From contig NZ_CP136187.1 of assembly GCF_033193315.1 (NCBI RefSeq), positions 2,983,501 to 3,047,500 on the forward strand: a DNA stretch of 64,000 bases, read 5' to 3'. Origin of the DNA: Agathobaculum sp. NTUH-O15-33 (lineage in GTDB: Bacteria > Bacillota > Clostridia > Oscillospirales > Butyricicoccaceae). Both the position numbers and the translations under genes were made by a program. The notes under the pieces were generated by a model. It made no database searches. It had not been told where the DNA came from and saw only the letters and a list, made by a program, of their open reading frames with translations. Below, piece after piece: positions 39,249 through 47,845 of the stretch (positions within the stretch are counted from its first letter, which is position 1; each line of letters opens with the position of its first letter).

Positions 39249-40001
39249 ATGCTACATATCGCCATATGTGAAGACACCTTGGCGGATGCCGAACGGACCC
39301 GTGGCCTGCTGACGCGCTACGGACAAGCGCGCCCCCATCTTCAGATGCAATTTCAGCATTTTCAGACCGGCCGCATGCTGCTCGACGCGTTGCAGCGCGG
39401 CGCGCATTTCGATCTGTACCTGCTGGACATGCTGCTGCCCGATACGGATGGGATCGATCTGGCCCGCGTGCTGGCGCGCACCGGCAAAAACCACACTGTT
39501 ATTTACCTGACGGTATCGCGCGAATACGCGGTGGAAGCGTTCAGTGTGCGCGCGGCGAACTATCTGATCAAACCTGTCGACCAAAATACGATGTTTGCCG
39601 CGCTGGACGAGGTGGTCGCCCACCTTGGCGCGCAGATCGACACCTGCGCCACGGTGCGCGCGCTGATGGGCGACATGCGCGTGGCGCTAAGCGACATCGT
39701 TTTTGTCGAAGTGACCGGTCACGTGTTCCACTACCACATGCAAAGCGGGGAGACGATCCAAAGCAAGGTGCTGCGTATCCCCTTCAACGAAGTGCTGGCC
39801 GAGCTGATCGCGGACAAGCGGTTTTTGCGGCCGCACCAATCTTATTTGGTCAACGCCGCACATGTGCTGCATTTTTCGCCGCACGAACTGGTTTTGGACG
39901 ATGACTCGCAGGTCCCGATTTCCCGTTTGCGTATGGGCGAGGTGCGCCGCGCCTACATGAACTTTTTAAATTCAGGGCGGGGTACTGATGGAATCCTTTG
40001 A
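39249..40001 (+). CDS. LytTR-family response regulator (AgrA-like)
   Basis: A 250-residue protein: receiver with CED at 7-9, phosphoacceptor D60 (LYLLDMLLPDTDG) and LIKPVD, then a LytTR DNA-binding domain (VALSDIVFVEVTGHVFHYH; FLRPHQSYLVNAAHV). ATG 39249 follows AGGAG at 7 nt. Its end overlaps the GHKL kinase start by 14 nt. The arrangement is agrA/agrC-like, but no agrB or agrD peptide gene is visible. Confidence 0.92.
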   Translation: MLHIAICEDTLADAERTRGLLTRYGQARPHLQMQFQHFQTGRMLLDALQRGAHFDLYLLDMLLPDTDGIDLARVLARTGKNHTVIYLTVSREYAVEAFSVRAANYLIKPVDQNTMFAALDEVVAHLGAQIDTCATVRALMGDMRVALSDIVFVEVTGHVFHYHMQSGETIQSKVLRIPFNEVLAELIADKRFLRPHQSYLVNAAHVLHFSPHELVLDDDSQVPISRLRMGEVRRAYMNFLNSGRGTDGIL

Positions 40002-41293
40002 TTTCTATGCCTTTCTTGCGCTTGCCACCATGCTGCCGCTGGCGATCCCCTTTGTCGTCATGCTGGTGGATGAATGGATCCTATCCGCGCGGCTGATCCG
40101 CTGGGCCGCCGTTATCGTGGCCATCGCGGCGCTCGCGGCGGCCGGTGCGATCTACCACCTGTTCGGCTGCGACCGTTACGGGCGGGATCTGGTCGGCTCG
40201 GTGCCGATCCTGATCGCGTGCGGGCTGTTTTATCTGTTTACCAAGTGCCGGGACGGACGCTTTCTTTTTTACCACGGTCACGGTCGCGCTGCTCATCACC
40301 GTTTTGAACGCGGTCATCAGCATATTCGTACCGCTCGGCACGCCCGCGTGGCTGGTCGTCAAGATCGTGGTCACCCTTATTTTGCTGCCCATTTTTTATT
40401 TTATGTGCCGGGCGCCGTACTTGCGTATGCTGCATTCCGCGGCAGCCGGGTGGGTATGGCTCACGCTGATTCCGCTTTCGCTGCTTTTCGCGATCAACTC
40501 ATGTTATTTGATGCCGCTTTTTCTGCACCGTGAAGCGGTGGATGTGTGGACCGCCGTCGCCCTGTGCGCGATCACGCCGCTTATTTATGTCACCATCCAC
40601 CATTTCCTTCAGTCCATGCAGGAGCAGTACCGCGCGCAGCAGAACGAAGCCGTGCTGGTCGCGCAAATCCACGCGTTGGAGCAGCAGACCGAACGCATCC
40701 TTTCCGCCGAACGGATGAACCGCATCTTCCGGCATGATCTGCGGCACTTTCTCCAATTACTGAAAAGCAGCGCGCTCGCGGGCGACGCCGCCGAGCTGCT
40801 CAAGGTGGTGAGCACGATGGACAAGGACCTGACCCAGCTTGCCGGGATCGGCCAGCTGCACCGCTATACCGGCAGCGTGCTGATCGACACCGTGCTGTCG
40901 CTGACCGCCGCGCAGGCGGCTGATCTGGGCGTGGACTTCACCGTGAGCCTGACGGTACCCGAGGATTTGCCCGTCGATATGACCGAGTTCGCCGTGGTGC
41001 TTTCCAACGCGCTTGAAAACGCGCTCAACGCCTGTTCCTGCCTGCCGCCGGAAACGCCGCGCTGCATCCGCGTGGTGGACGGCGGCTGTATGGGCCCGTT
41101 CTTTCTCGCCATCGAAAACACGATCAGCGCGCCCGTCGCCGTCGACCTTACCACCGGGCTGCCCACGACCGACCGGCCGGACCATGGCTACGGCGCAAAA
41201 TCCATCGCCGCTTTCGCGGAAAAATACCACGCCGTTTTAGACTACCAGCAGACCAAAAGCACCTTTGCGCTGCGCCTGCTCTTCCCCAAATAA
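39988..41293 (+). pseudogene. AgrC-like GHKL sensor kinase, single-base frameshift
   Basis: The first frame gives hydrophobic helices to YLFTKCRDGRFLF. After a T6 run (40265-40270) the helices continue in another frame (TTVTVALLITVLNAVISIFV). The DHp box RIFRHDLRHFLQLL, an N-box-like LSNALENALNAC and GYGAKSIAAFAEKYHA of the GHKL ATPase then follow. The locus is 1306 nt; one base less restores 434 residues. The rest of the kinase is intact. Either an assembly error or phase-variable. Partner of the upstream LytTR regulator. Confidence 0.8.
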
Positions 41294-41343
41294 AAAGAGT
41301 ACCGCGAACGAAACGCACGCGTTTCGTTCGCGGTACTCTTTTT
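41294..41343. terminator. Bidirectional terminator
   Basis: Perfect stem of more than 20 bp (AAAAAGAGTACCGCGAACGA and its complement) between convergent genes. Confidence 0.92.
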
Positions 41344-41374
41344 ATCAAGTCGCTGCCCTTGTTTTCCCAGCCCT

Positions 41375-43234
41375 TCATTTGCAGTGGATCATCAGCGGCA
41401 CTTCGTCCCACGGCACCGGGTAGCCCGCGCCTTTCTTGCAGAATACGGAGTGCGCGGGGTTTTCCGTATCCCGCGCGGGGTCATAGCCCACCGCGGCCAC
41501 CGCTTGGTCCTGCTCGCGCACGGGCTCGTACCCGTCAAACGCAAGGCGCAGGCGGCCCGTGCCGCCGGTATCGGCGGCCAGCTCGCGCGCATATCCGGCA
41601 AGCGGCGCGGCGGGCCCCCGGCCCGAAGCGCCAAACCGGCCCGCGCCAGCGTCCATGGGCGTAAAATCGCAGCCCATGCGCTGCAAAGCAGCCAGCACGC
41701 GCCCCGCGCTATCCGCGCCGCAGCGCACCGTAAAGGCGTAATACGGTTCCAACAGCCGGCTTTCCGCCTGCATCAGGCCCTGCCGCACGGCGCGCCGCGT
41801 CGCTTCGCGGAAATCGCCGCCTTCGGTATGTTTCTCATGCGCGCGGCCGGTTAAAAGCGTGATATGCACATCGGTCAGGGGCGCGCCGGTCAGCACGCCG
41901 CGCAGCGGCTTTTCAAACAAATGCGTGCGCACCGCGTGCTGGAACTGCGCGGGCAGCACGTCGGTCGGGCACGCGCTGTCAAACGTGACGCCGCCGCCCC
42001 GTTCGCCCGGCACAAGGCGCAAATGCACCTCGGCATAGTGGCGCAGCGGTTCATAGTGACCGTAGCCGGTCACGGTGTTGAGAATCGTTTCGCGGTAAAG
42101 GGGCCGCCCCTCGCTGAACGCCGCCTCTATGCCGAAGCGCGTGCGCAGCACCTCGCCCAAAACTTCTAGCTGGATCTCGCCCATGGCCTGTACCTCGAAC
42201 CGGCCTGTATCCGCCCGCCAGTTCGCCGCGAGCAGCGGGTCCTCATCGGTCAATGTGTCCAGCGCGCGGCGCACTTCGTCGCGGTCGGCCGTGGTTTCCA
42301 CCTGCGCGGTCAGCACCGGCTGTACGGCCCCCGCGGTGGGCAGCGGCAGGGTCAGGCCCGTGGCGGCGCAGACCGCGCCGTCCTCCACCTCCGGAACGGT
42401 GACGAACTTTTCGCCGGTGTATACCCGCAGCTCGCTTATCTTTTCGCCGTTCCATACCTCCTTGGCGCGCAGGGGGCCGCCCGTGACGCGCACAAACGTC
42501 AGCCGCGCCCCAAAGCCCGCCTCGTGCCGGATGCGGAACGGCGTGATCGTGCGCGTGTGCGCCGGCCGCCGCTCCACCAAATACGAAAGCGCGGCAAGCA
42601 GCTCGTCCACCCCTTCGCCCCGGAGCGCCGCGCCGCAAAGCACGGGGCAATACCGCGCTTCGCGGAAAAGCCGCGCGGCGGCGGGCCGCACGGCAAAGCC
42701 GCCCTGCTCCAAATAGGCTTCGAGCAGCGCGTCGTCTAGCCCCGCGAGAAATTCCGCCGCACGCTCGCTTTCCTCATACAGGCAGGCGGGCGCGCGCAGC
42801 TCCGTTTGCAGCGCGCCGGTCACGCGGGCCGCGTCCGCGCCTTCCCGGTCGGTCTTGTTGATGAAAAACAGCGTGGGCACGCCCTTTTCGCGCAGCAGCT
42901 CCCACAGGGCCTCGGTCTGCGCCTGCACGCCCTCGACCGCGCTGACCACGACAACGGCCGCGTCCATCGCCGCGATCGCGCGCTCGGTCTCGGCCGAAAA
43001 ATCCGCGTGTCCCGGCGTATCGAGCAGCGTGAATTCCTGCCCGTCCAGCGTAAAGGGCGCCAGCCCCAGAAAGACCGTGATGCCGCGCCGCCGCTCTATC
43101 TCGTCCGCGTCGAGCAGCGCCGTGCCCTCATCGACGCGCCCCAGCGTGCGCCGCACGCCCGCGCGGTATAATATCTGCTCGGACAAGGTGGTCTTGCCCG
43201 CGTCCACATGCGCCAAAATACCGATCGTTTTCAC
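41375..43234 (-). CDS. TetM/TetO-like ribosome-protection GTPase
   Basis: A 619-residue translational GTPase of the Tet ribosomal-protection/EF-G superfamily. G1 AHVDAGKTTLSE (about 8-19), G3 DTPGHADF, G4 NKTDREGAD and EF-G-like domains II-V with YYAFTVRCGADSAG near the C terminus. It is slightly shorter than TetM (639) and diverges in domain IV, so it may be an intrinsic relative, not proven to give tetracycline resistance. GTG 43234 follows GAGGTG at 6 nt; the longer frame to 43363 has no such site. Confidence 0.85.
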   Translation of the reverse strand: MKTIGILAHVDAGKTTLSEQILYRAGVRRTLGRVDEGTALLDADEIERRRGITVFLGLAPFTLDGQEFTLLDTPGHADFSAETERAIAAMDAAVVVVSAVEGVQAQTEALWELLREKGVPTLFFINKTDREGADAARVTGALQTELRAPACLYEESERAAEFLAGLDDALLEAYLEQGGFAVRPAAARLFREARYCPVLCGAALRGEGVDELLAALSYLVERRPAHTRTITPFRIRHEAGFGARLTFVRVTGGPLRAKEVWNGEKISELRVYTGEKFVTVPEVEDGAVCAATGLTLPLPTAGAVQPVLTAQVETTADRDEVRRALDTLTDEDPLLAANWRADTGRFEVQAMGEIQLEVLGEVLRTRFGIEAAFSEGRPLYRETILNTVTGYGHYEPLRHYAEVHLRLVPGERGGGVTFDSACPTDVLPAQFQHAVRTHLFEKPLRGVLTGAPLTDVHITLLTGRAHEKHTEGGDFREATRRAVRQGLMQAESRLLEPYYAFTVRCGADSAGRVLAALQRMGCDFTPMDAGAGRFGASGRGPAAPLAGYARELAADTGGTGRLRLAFDGYEPVREQDQAVAAVGYDPARDTENPAHSVFCKKGAGYPVPWDEVPLMIHCK

Positions 43235-43340
43235 AGGCGGCACCTCAAAGCAAAGTATGAAAAAGTCATATCGATCACCTCTACAGAACAGTATAGCACA
43301 GGTGGCCGCGCGCCGTCTAACACCGCGTTCCACGACCGGC

Positions 43341-43381
43341 AAAAAATGCGCGCCGCAAATCACTTTGCGGCGCGCGTTTTG
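43341..43381 (-). terminator. Terminator of the feo operon
   Basis: Stem GCGCGCCGCAAA/TTTGCGGCGCGC with a TCAC loop and T-runs, next to the stop of the small Cys-rich gene. Confidence 0.88.
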
Positions 43382-43385
43382 TTAA

Positions 43386-43535
43386 TTATTTCTTTTCACC
43401 GTGGCAGGCGCACTGATGAGAGCAGCCGGCGCAGCCGCCGGGGCACTCGCCGTTCTTGACCTGACGGCGCACCTTGCGGAACGCGAAGAACACCGCCGCC
43501 AGCAGCAAGGCTGATACAATAATCGTAGGAATCAT
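43386..43535 (-). CDS. FeoB-associated Cys-rich membrane protein
   Basis: A 49-residue protein: one membrane helix (IPTIIVSALLLAAVFFAF), a basic stretch RKVRRQVKNG and a cysteine cluster CPGGCAGCSHQCAC. This is the small FeoB-associated Cys-rich family, which follows feoB in many Firmicutes. The Cys cluster could handle ferrous iron at the cytoplasmic face. It lies 27 nt after feoB in the same orientation, with AAAGGAAG upstream. Confidence 0.9.
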   Translation of the reverse strand: MIPTIIVSALLLAAVFFAFRKVRRQVKNGECPGGCAGCSHQCACHGEKK

Positions 43536-43562
43536 AACAAGGGGTCGCTTCCTTTCTGTTGC

Positions 43563-45722
43563 TTAGCCCGCTTCCACGCTCATCCGCTTCAGGCCGCGCG
43601 TCGTATCCGAACGGGCCGGGCGGCGGAACAGCAGGTAAAGATAGGCAAGCAGTATGATGATCGCCGCGACCGTGCCCGCGCCAAAGGAGAGTGCGCCGGT
43701 CAAAAGGCCGCCAAACTGATAGATCATCAGCGAAATGGTATAGGCGAACACGGTCATGTAGCCGATCGCGAACCACGTCCACTTGGCCGAGTTCATTTCG
43801 CGCTTGATCGCGCCCATCGCCGCGAAGCACGGCGCGCAAAGCAGGTTGAACACCATGAACGAATAAGCGGATACGGCGGTGAACCCGGCGGCCAGCGTGC
43901 CCCAGATCTCGGCGCCGTCCTCGCTCAGCTCGCCCGCGAAGTCGTAGAGCTGTCCGAAGGTCGCCACGACGTTTTCCTTCGCCACCAAACCGGTGACCGT
44001 GGCCACCGTCGCTTTCCAGTCGCCCCAGCCGAGCGGTGCGAACAGCGGCGCGAGCAGGCTGCCGACCGCGGCGAGCACCGAATGGTTCATATCCTCCACC
44101 ATGCCGAACGAGCCGCCTTCAAAGCCAAAGCTCTGGCCGAACCAGATGACGATCGTCGAAAGTAAAATGACCGTGCCCGCCTTACGGATGAACGAGGAGC
44201 CGCGCTCCCACATTGAGCGGAGCACATTGCCCGCCGCGGGCACATGGTAGGCGGGCAGCTCCATAACGAACGGCGCGGGATCGCCCGCGAACATGCGCGT
44301 TTTCTTGAGCAGAATGCCCGAAACAATGATTGCAAGTATGCCGATCACGTAAGCCGAGAACGCCACCCAGCCCGCGTTGCCAAAAATCGCGCCCGCGAAC
44401 AGGGCGATGATCGGCAGCTTGGCCGAGCAGGGCACAAAGCAGGTGGTCATGATCGTCATGCGGCGGTCGCGCTCCTGTTCGATGGTGCGCGAGGCCATGA
44501 CGGCGGGCACGCCGCAGCCCGAACCGATCAGCATCGGGATAAAGGACTTGCCCGAAAGGCCGAATTTGCGGAAAATACGGTCCATGATAAAGGCCACGCG
44601 CGCCATGTAACCGCAATCCTCCAATACCGCGAGGAAGAAGAACAGCACCAGCATCTGCGGCACAAACCCGATTACCGCGCCAAGGCCGGACAGAATGCCA
44701 TCCACCAGCAGGCCGGTCAGCCAAGGCATCAGCCCCATGCCTTCAAATAAGGACTGCGCGCCCGGAATGATCCAAGTGCCGAACAGGGTGTCGTTCGTCC
44801 AATCGGTCAGCAGCGTGCCGACCGTGGTCACAGATACATAATACACCACCAGCATGACAAGTGCAAATATCGGCAGCGCCAAAATGCGGTTCGTGACGAT
44901 CCGATCGATCTTGTCCGAAGCGGACTGCGCCGCTTTTTTCTTGACCACGCAGGCCCGCACCACCTCCGCGATATACTGGTAGCGCGCGTCCGTGATGATG
45001 GATTCCGCGTCGTCGTCAAGCGCGTCCTCGGTAGAGGAAACGATGCGCTCGATTTGATCCATGGTTTCGCCCGCCAGACTAAGACGCTCCCGCACCTTCT
45101 CATCCCGTTCAAACAGCTTGACCGCGTACCAGCGCAGCTGGGCCGCGTCCACCGCACCCACGATCAGCGCCTCGATATCGGCCACGGCTTTTTCCACAGC
45201 CTCTGGATAAGCAAACGGCGCGGGCGCCTGCCCGCTCTGGGCCGCGCGCCGCGCGGCCTGCACCAGCTCCTGCACGCCCTCGCTCTTGACCGCCGCGGTT
45301 TCCACCACCGGCACGCCGAGCGTTTTGGAAAGCTTTTTCGTATCGATCTTATCGCCGCGCTTGCGCACAAGGTCCATCATATTGAGCGCCAGCACGACCG
45401 GCACGCCCATTTCGATCAGCTGCGTGGTCAAATACAGGTTGCGTTCGATATTGGAAGCGTCGACCAAATCCATCACCGCGTCCGGCTTTTCCTCGATCAG
45501 ATAATCGCGGGTGACGACCTCCTCCAGCGTGTAGGGCGACAGCGAATAAACGCCCGGCAGGTCGGTGATCGAAATCTCGCGATCCGCCTTCCAGCGTCCC
45601 TCCTTCTTTTCCACCGTTACACCGGGCCAGTTGCCCACATACTGGGTGGCGCCGGTGAGTTCGTTGAACATTGTGGTTTTGCCGCAGTTCGGGTTGCCGG
45701 CAAGCGCCAAACGAACCTGCAT
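43563..45722 (-). CDS. feoB: Ferrous iron transporter FeoB
   Basis: A 719-residue protein with an N-terminal G domain (GNPNCGKTT, DLPGVYSL, NMMD; about 1-165), a helical spacer domain (to about 270) and a membrane part with two Gate regions (GSGCGVPAVMASR and LLCAPCFAAMGAIKRE). It imports Fe2+. It lies in a cluster with two FeoA genes and a small Cys-rich partner. A GTTAG-N6-CTAAC palindrome sits 20 nt upstream of its start. AAAGGGG precedes ATG 45722. Confidence 0.97.
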   Translation of the reverse strand: MQVRLALAGNPNCGKTTMFNELTGATQYVGNWPGVTVEKKEGRWKADREISITDLPGVYSLSPYTLEEVVTRDYLIEEKPDAVMDLVDASNIERNLYLTTQLIEMGVPVVLALNMMDLVRKRGDKIDTKKLSKTLGVPVVETAAVKSEGVQELVQAARRAAQSGQAPAPFAYPEAVEKAVADIEALIVGAVDAAQLRWYAVKLFERDEKVRERLSLAGETMDQIERIVSSTEDALDDDAESIITDARYQYIAEVVRACVVKKKAAQSASDKIDRIVTNRILALPIFALVMLVVYYVSVTTVGTLLTDWTNDTLFGTWIIPGAQSLFEGMGLMPWLTGLLVDGILSGLGAVIGFVPQMLVLFFFLAVLEDCGYMARVAFIMDRIFRKFGLSGKSFIPMLIGSGCGVPAVMASRTIEQERDRRMTIMTTCFVPCSAKLPIIALFAGAIFGNAGWVAFSAYVIGILAIIVSGILLKKTRMFAGDPAPFVMELPAYHVPAAGNVLRSMWERGSSFIRKAGTVILLSTIVIWFGQSFGFEGGSFGMVEDMNHSVLAAVGSLLAPLFAPLGWGDWKATVATVTGLVAKENVVATFGQLYDFAGELSEDGAEIWGTLAAGFTAVSAYSFMVFNLLCAPCFAAMGAIKREMNSAKWTWFAIGYMTVFAYTISLMIYQFGGLLTGALSFGAGTVAAIIILLAYLYLLFRRPARSDTTRGLKRMSVEAG

Positions 45723-45742
45723 AGATGATTCCCCTTTCTCGG

Positions 45743-45758
45743 GTTAGGTGTCGCTAAC
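45743..45758. promoter_or_regulatory. GTTAG-N6-CTAAC palindrome between feoA and feoB
   Basis: GTTAG-GTGTCG-CTAAC, extended to a 7-bp arm on each side (GGGTTAG/CTAACCC). It is one of four copies in the iron locus and may act as an operator or an mRNA hairpin before feoB. Confidence 0.6.
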
Positions 45759-45773
45759 CCCTATGTAAAATTT

Positions 45774-45995
45774 TTAGTCTACCAGAATTTTTTCAGCGTC
45801 CGCCTTGCGCAGCGAAAGCTCGTAGCCGCGCACCGTGACCTCTACCGGGTCGCCGAGCGGCGCTACCTTACGCACAAATATTTCAGCGCCGCGCGTAATG
45901 CCCATATCCATGATGCGGCGGCGCACCGCGCCCTCGCCTTCGACCTTGCGCACGGTCACGGTCGCGCCGCACTTTGTCGTTCTCAAATTACCCAT
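45774..45995 (-). CDS. feoA: FeoA-domain protein (proximal to feoB)
   Basis: A 73-residue SH3-like FeoA protein (RRRIMDMGITRGAEIFVRKV, GYELSLRKADAEKI). It is thought to bind and assist the FeoB G domain. Start set at ATG 45995, where AAGGAGAGG is 7 nt upstream; the TTG two codons earlier is less likely. It is the second of two adjacent feoA genes, 14 nt after the first. Confidence 0.93.
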   Translation of the reverse strand: MGNLRTTKCGATVTVRKVEGEGAVRRRIMDMGITRGAEIFVRKVAPLGDPVEVTVRGYELSLRKADAEKILVD

Positions 45996-46009
45996 TGTCA
46001 AACCTCTCC

Positions 46010-46219
46010 TTAAACCATAATGCGGGAAGCCATCGAACTCGAAATGGCAACGCGCGAATCCTTGACCGATACGATCAAATTGCCCGCCATCGAGGAAACA
46101 ATGCTGATCCTGCTCCCCTCAACAAAACCCATGTTCTGTAAAAACTGCCGGGTACGGTCCTTGCCCCGAATCGTTTTGATCGTGGTCTCCACACCTGCGT
46201 CGAGCATCGTCAGCGGCAT
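46010..46219 (-). CDS. feoA: FeoA-domain protein (distal copy)
   Basis: A 69-residue FeoA-like protein (IKTIRGKDRTRQFLQNMGFV, GSRISIVSSMAGNLIV). It differs clearly from the neighbouring FeoA, so it is a paralogue. ATG 46219 has AAGGAGAGG about 9 nt upstream; the earlier ATG at 46228 abuts that site. First gene of the feo operon, directly behind the palindrome-bearing promoter. Confidence 0.9.
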   Translation of the reverse strand: MPLTMLDAGVETTIKTIRGKDRTRQFLQNMGFVEGSRISIVSSMAGNLIVSVKDSRVAISSSMASRIMV

Positions 46220-46275
46220 AATGTTCATCCTCTCCTTATAATCAATCGGTAAGTATCGTCCAAAATTTTTGTATA

Positions 46276-46335
46276 GTTAGTTTCCACTAACTCCTTTTGT
46301 ATCTGTAGTTTACCATTGCTAACTCGCCTTGTCAA
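46276..46335 (-). promoter_or_regulatory. feo operon promoter with GTTAG-type operator
   Basis: On the minus strand TTGACA (46330-46335), a 17-nt spacer and TAAACT (46307-46312). A perfect GTTAG-TTTCCA-CTAAC site (46276-46291) lies just downstream of the start region. The spacer and -10 contain GTTAGCAATGGTAAAC, a near match. A further GCTAAC half-site occurs near 46364. Confidence 0.7.
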
Positions 46336-46407
46336 GCGGGTATTTGCAATTTTGTTGCATATTGCTAACTCCACTTTTCCCAGCGCGCCGTTTTTTGGCA
46401 GGAGGAA

Positions 46408-46439
46408 GCCCGCGGCTGCTGTTCCGTACAGCCGCGGGC
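46408..46439 (-). terminator. Hairpin downstream of the flavodoxin gene
   Basis: Stem GCCCGCGGCTG/CAGCCGCGGGC between the flavodoxin stop (46550) and the feo promoter. The T tract is poor, so termination is only probable. The stretch 46336-46549 contains no supported gene. Confidence 0.55.
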
Positions 46440-46549
46440 CCATGCTGCAACCGGCATACGCTGCGGGTATGCCGCCGGGCGTCGATACCCGGGCAAGAAA
46501 GGATATTGTATCATAATCGCCGGGCAGCGGCGGTTATGAGCAAAGAAAG

Positions 46550-46981
46550 TTAGTACGCGGCAAAAGCCTCGCCGAACGCGCGGCACTTCGATAGGCCCGC
46601 CTCGTCCGGCGTTTCGTTTACCATCAGGCCTTCGTTTAAGTAAACGTCCGCGCCCGCGTGATCGGCGCGTTCGCACCAATCGCGCATCCACTGGCCGTCG
46701 CCCCAGCCGTAGGAGCCGAACAGCGCCACCTTGTGGCCGCCCAGCCTGCCCTCCAACTCGGTGAAGAAGGGGGCGAACTCGGCCTCCTCCAACACCTCGG
46801 CGCCCATGGCCGGGCACCCCAACGCCAGCTTGCCATACCCGGCCGCATCGGCGGCGGACAGTTCGGAGACCTGCTTGACATCGCATTCCACGCCCGCCGA
46901 GGCAATGCCTTCCGCGATCGCGTTCGCCATCATTTCGGTGTTGCCGGTCTGGCTCCAATAAATCACTGCGATTTTACCCAT
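46550..46981 (-). CDS. Flavodoxin
   Basis: A 143-residue FMN-binding electron carrier. The phosphate-binding loop is WSQTGNTEMMA (residues 9-19), and GSYGWGDGQWM matches the flavin-ring loop of clostridial flavodoxins. ATG 46981 follows GGAGG. Flavodoxin replaces ferredoxin when iron is scarce, which fits its place behind the iron-type operators and the DUF3793 gene 44 nt upstream. Confidence 0.95.
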   Translation of the reverse strand: MGKIAVIYWSQTGNTEMMANAIAEGIASAGVECDVKQVSELSAADAAGYGKLALGCPAMGAEVLEEAEFAPFFTELEGRLGGHKVALFGSYGWGDGQWMRDWCERADHAGADVYLNEGLMVNETPDEAGLSKCRAFGEAFAAY

Positions 46982-47025
46982 GATAGAAAAACCTCCTGTT
47001 GTCGTAAGAAAAAATATAAACGCTT

Positions 47026-47592
47026 CTATGCCGCGGCGAACACGTGCAGTAGGCTTTCGCCCTGCTCCACACGCGAAACGACCGCGCGGCATACCCGCGA
47101 TAAGCGGTCAAATAACCGGTTTGCCTCTTCCGCGTCGCCGTATACCTTCCAGTAGCGCGAAAGTTTGCAGCCCTTCCCGCCGTTGCGGATGAAACCTTCC
47201 ACATCCTCATAAGGATAGCCCAAAAACAGGCCGATTTCGTGCGGAAAGCTATCGCACCCTGCCATACGGCGTTTCAGGTGATACAGGAGCGCGTCCAAAT
47301 CCTGCCCCGCGGGGTAACCGAAATGGTCAAGCAAGCGCGCGGCGCGTTCATCCCTCAGCTGTTTTGCAAGACGGTCCCGGTGGTAAACCAGCAGCAGAAA
47401 CCGTTCCCTGCACGCGCAGACGATCTCAAATTGGAAACCGCGCGGCGCGAACGCACGCTGGTAATCCCGAATGCGAAGCGGCAGATCGGGGTAAAGCGCG
47501 CGGTCGCACGCAACCAAGCTGCCCGCCTTGATACCGGCCAGCGTCGGCGAGCAATACGCCGCGAGCAGCCGGTCAAGCATACCTTCCATCAT
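47026..47592 (-). CDS. DUF3793-family protein
   Basis: A 188-residue cytosolic protein. FLLLVYHRDRLAKQL, LGYPYEDVEGFIRNGGKGCK and YWKVYGDAEEANRLFDRL are characteristic of DUF3793, a Clostridia family often found next to flavodoxin and feo genes. Function unknown; association suggests low-iron physiology. Start at ATG 47592 behind AGGAGG. First gene of a DUF3793-flavodoxin unit under a promoter with two GTTAG-N6-CTAAC sites. Confidence 0.88.
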   Translation of the reverse strand: MMEGMLDRLLAAYCSPTLAGIKAGSLVACDRALYPDLPLRIRDYQRAFAPRGFQFEIVCACRERFLLLVYHRDRLAKQLRDERAARLLDHFGYPAGQDLDALLYHLKRRMAGCDSFPHEIGLFLGYPYEDVEGFIRNGGKGCKLSRYWKVYGDAEEANRLFDRLSRVCRAVVSRVEQGESLLHVFAAA

Positions 47593-47706
47593 CAAAAAAC
47601 GCACCTCCTGTTGCCGTTAGCTTGCGCAGGCCGACGGCCTGCCATGCATCATAGAGAGGCTGCGGCGCGGTCCGGTTCCGCGCGGTCCGCGCCGCTTATT
47701 CGTTTA

Positions 47707-47759
47707 GTTAGTCTTTGCTAACTTGTTCATATGTTAGCATATGCTAACTGCAATGTCAA
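47707..47759 (-). promoter_or_regulatory. DUF3793-flavodoxin promoter with two tandem operators
   Basis: On the minus strand TTGACA (47754-47759), a 17-nt spacer and TAACAT (47731-47736). GTTAG-CATATG-CTAAC (47733-47748) fills the spacer and overlaps the -10. A second site GTTAG-TCTTTG-CTAAC (47707-47722) starts 26 bp from the first. Confidence 0.78.
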
Positions 47760-47784
47760 GTCATTTTTGAAAAAATCTCCGCGC

Positions 47785-47813
47785 TTGTTCCAGCGCTTTT
47801 CTTATGCTACACT
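47785..47813 (+). promoter_or_regulatory. Promoter of the pentapeptide-repeat gene
   Basis: TTGTTC, a 17-nt spacer and TACACT, about 33 nt before the start codon. Confidence 0.6.
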
Positions 47814-47845
47814 GGTAACAGAACAGGATGCTAGGAGGACCCCTC

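Noticed and set aside
46225..46443. A 72-codon frame upstream of feoA on the minus strand
   Set aside because: It spans the promoter and operators of the feo operon and a hairpin, with no ribosome-binding site or family match.
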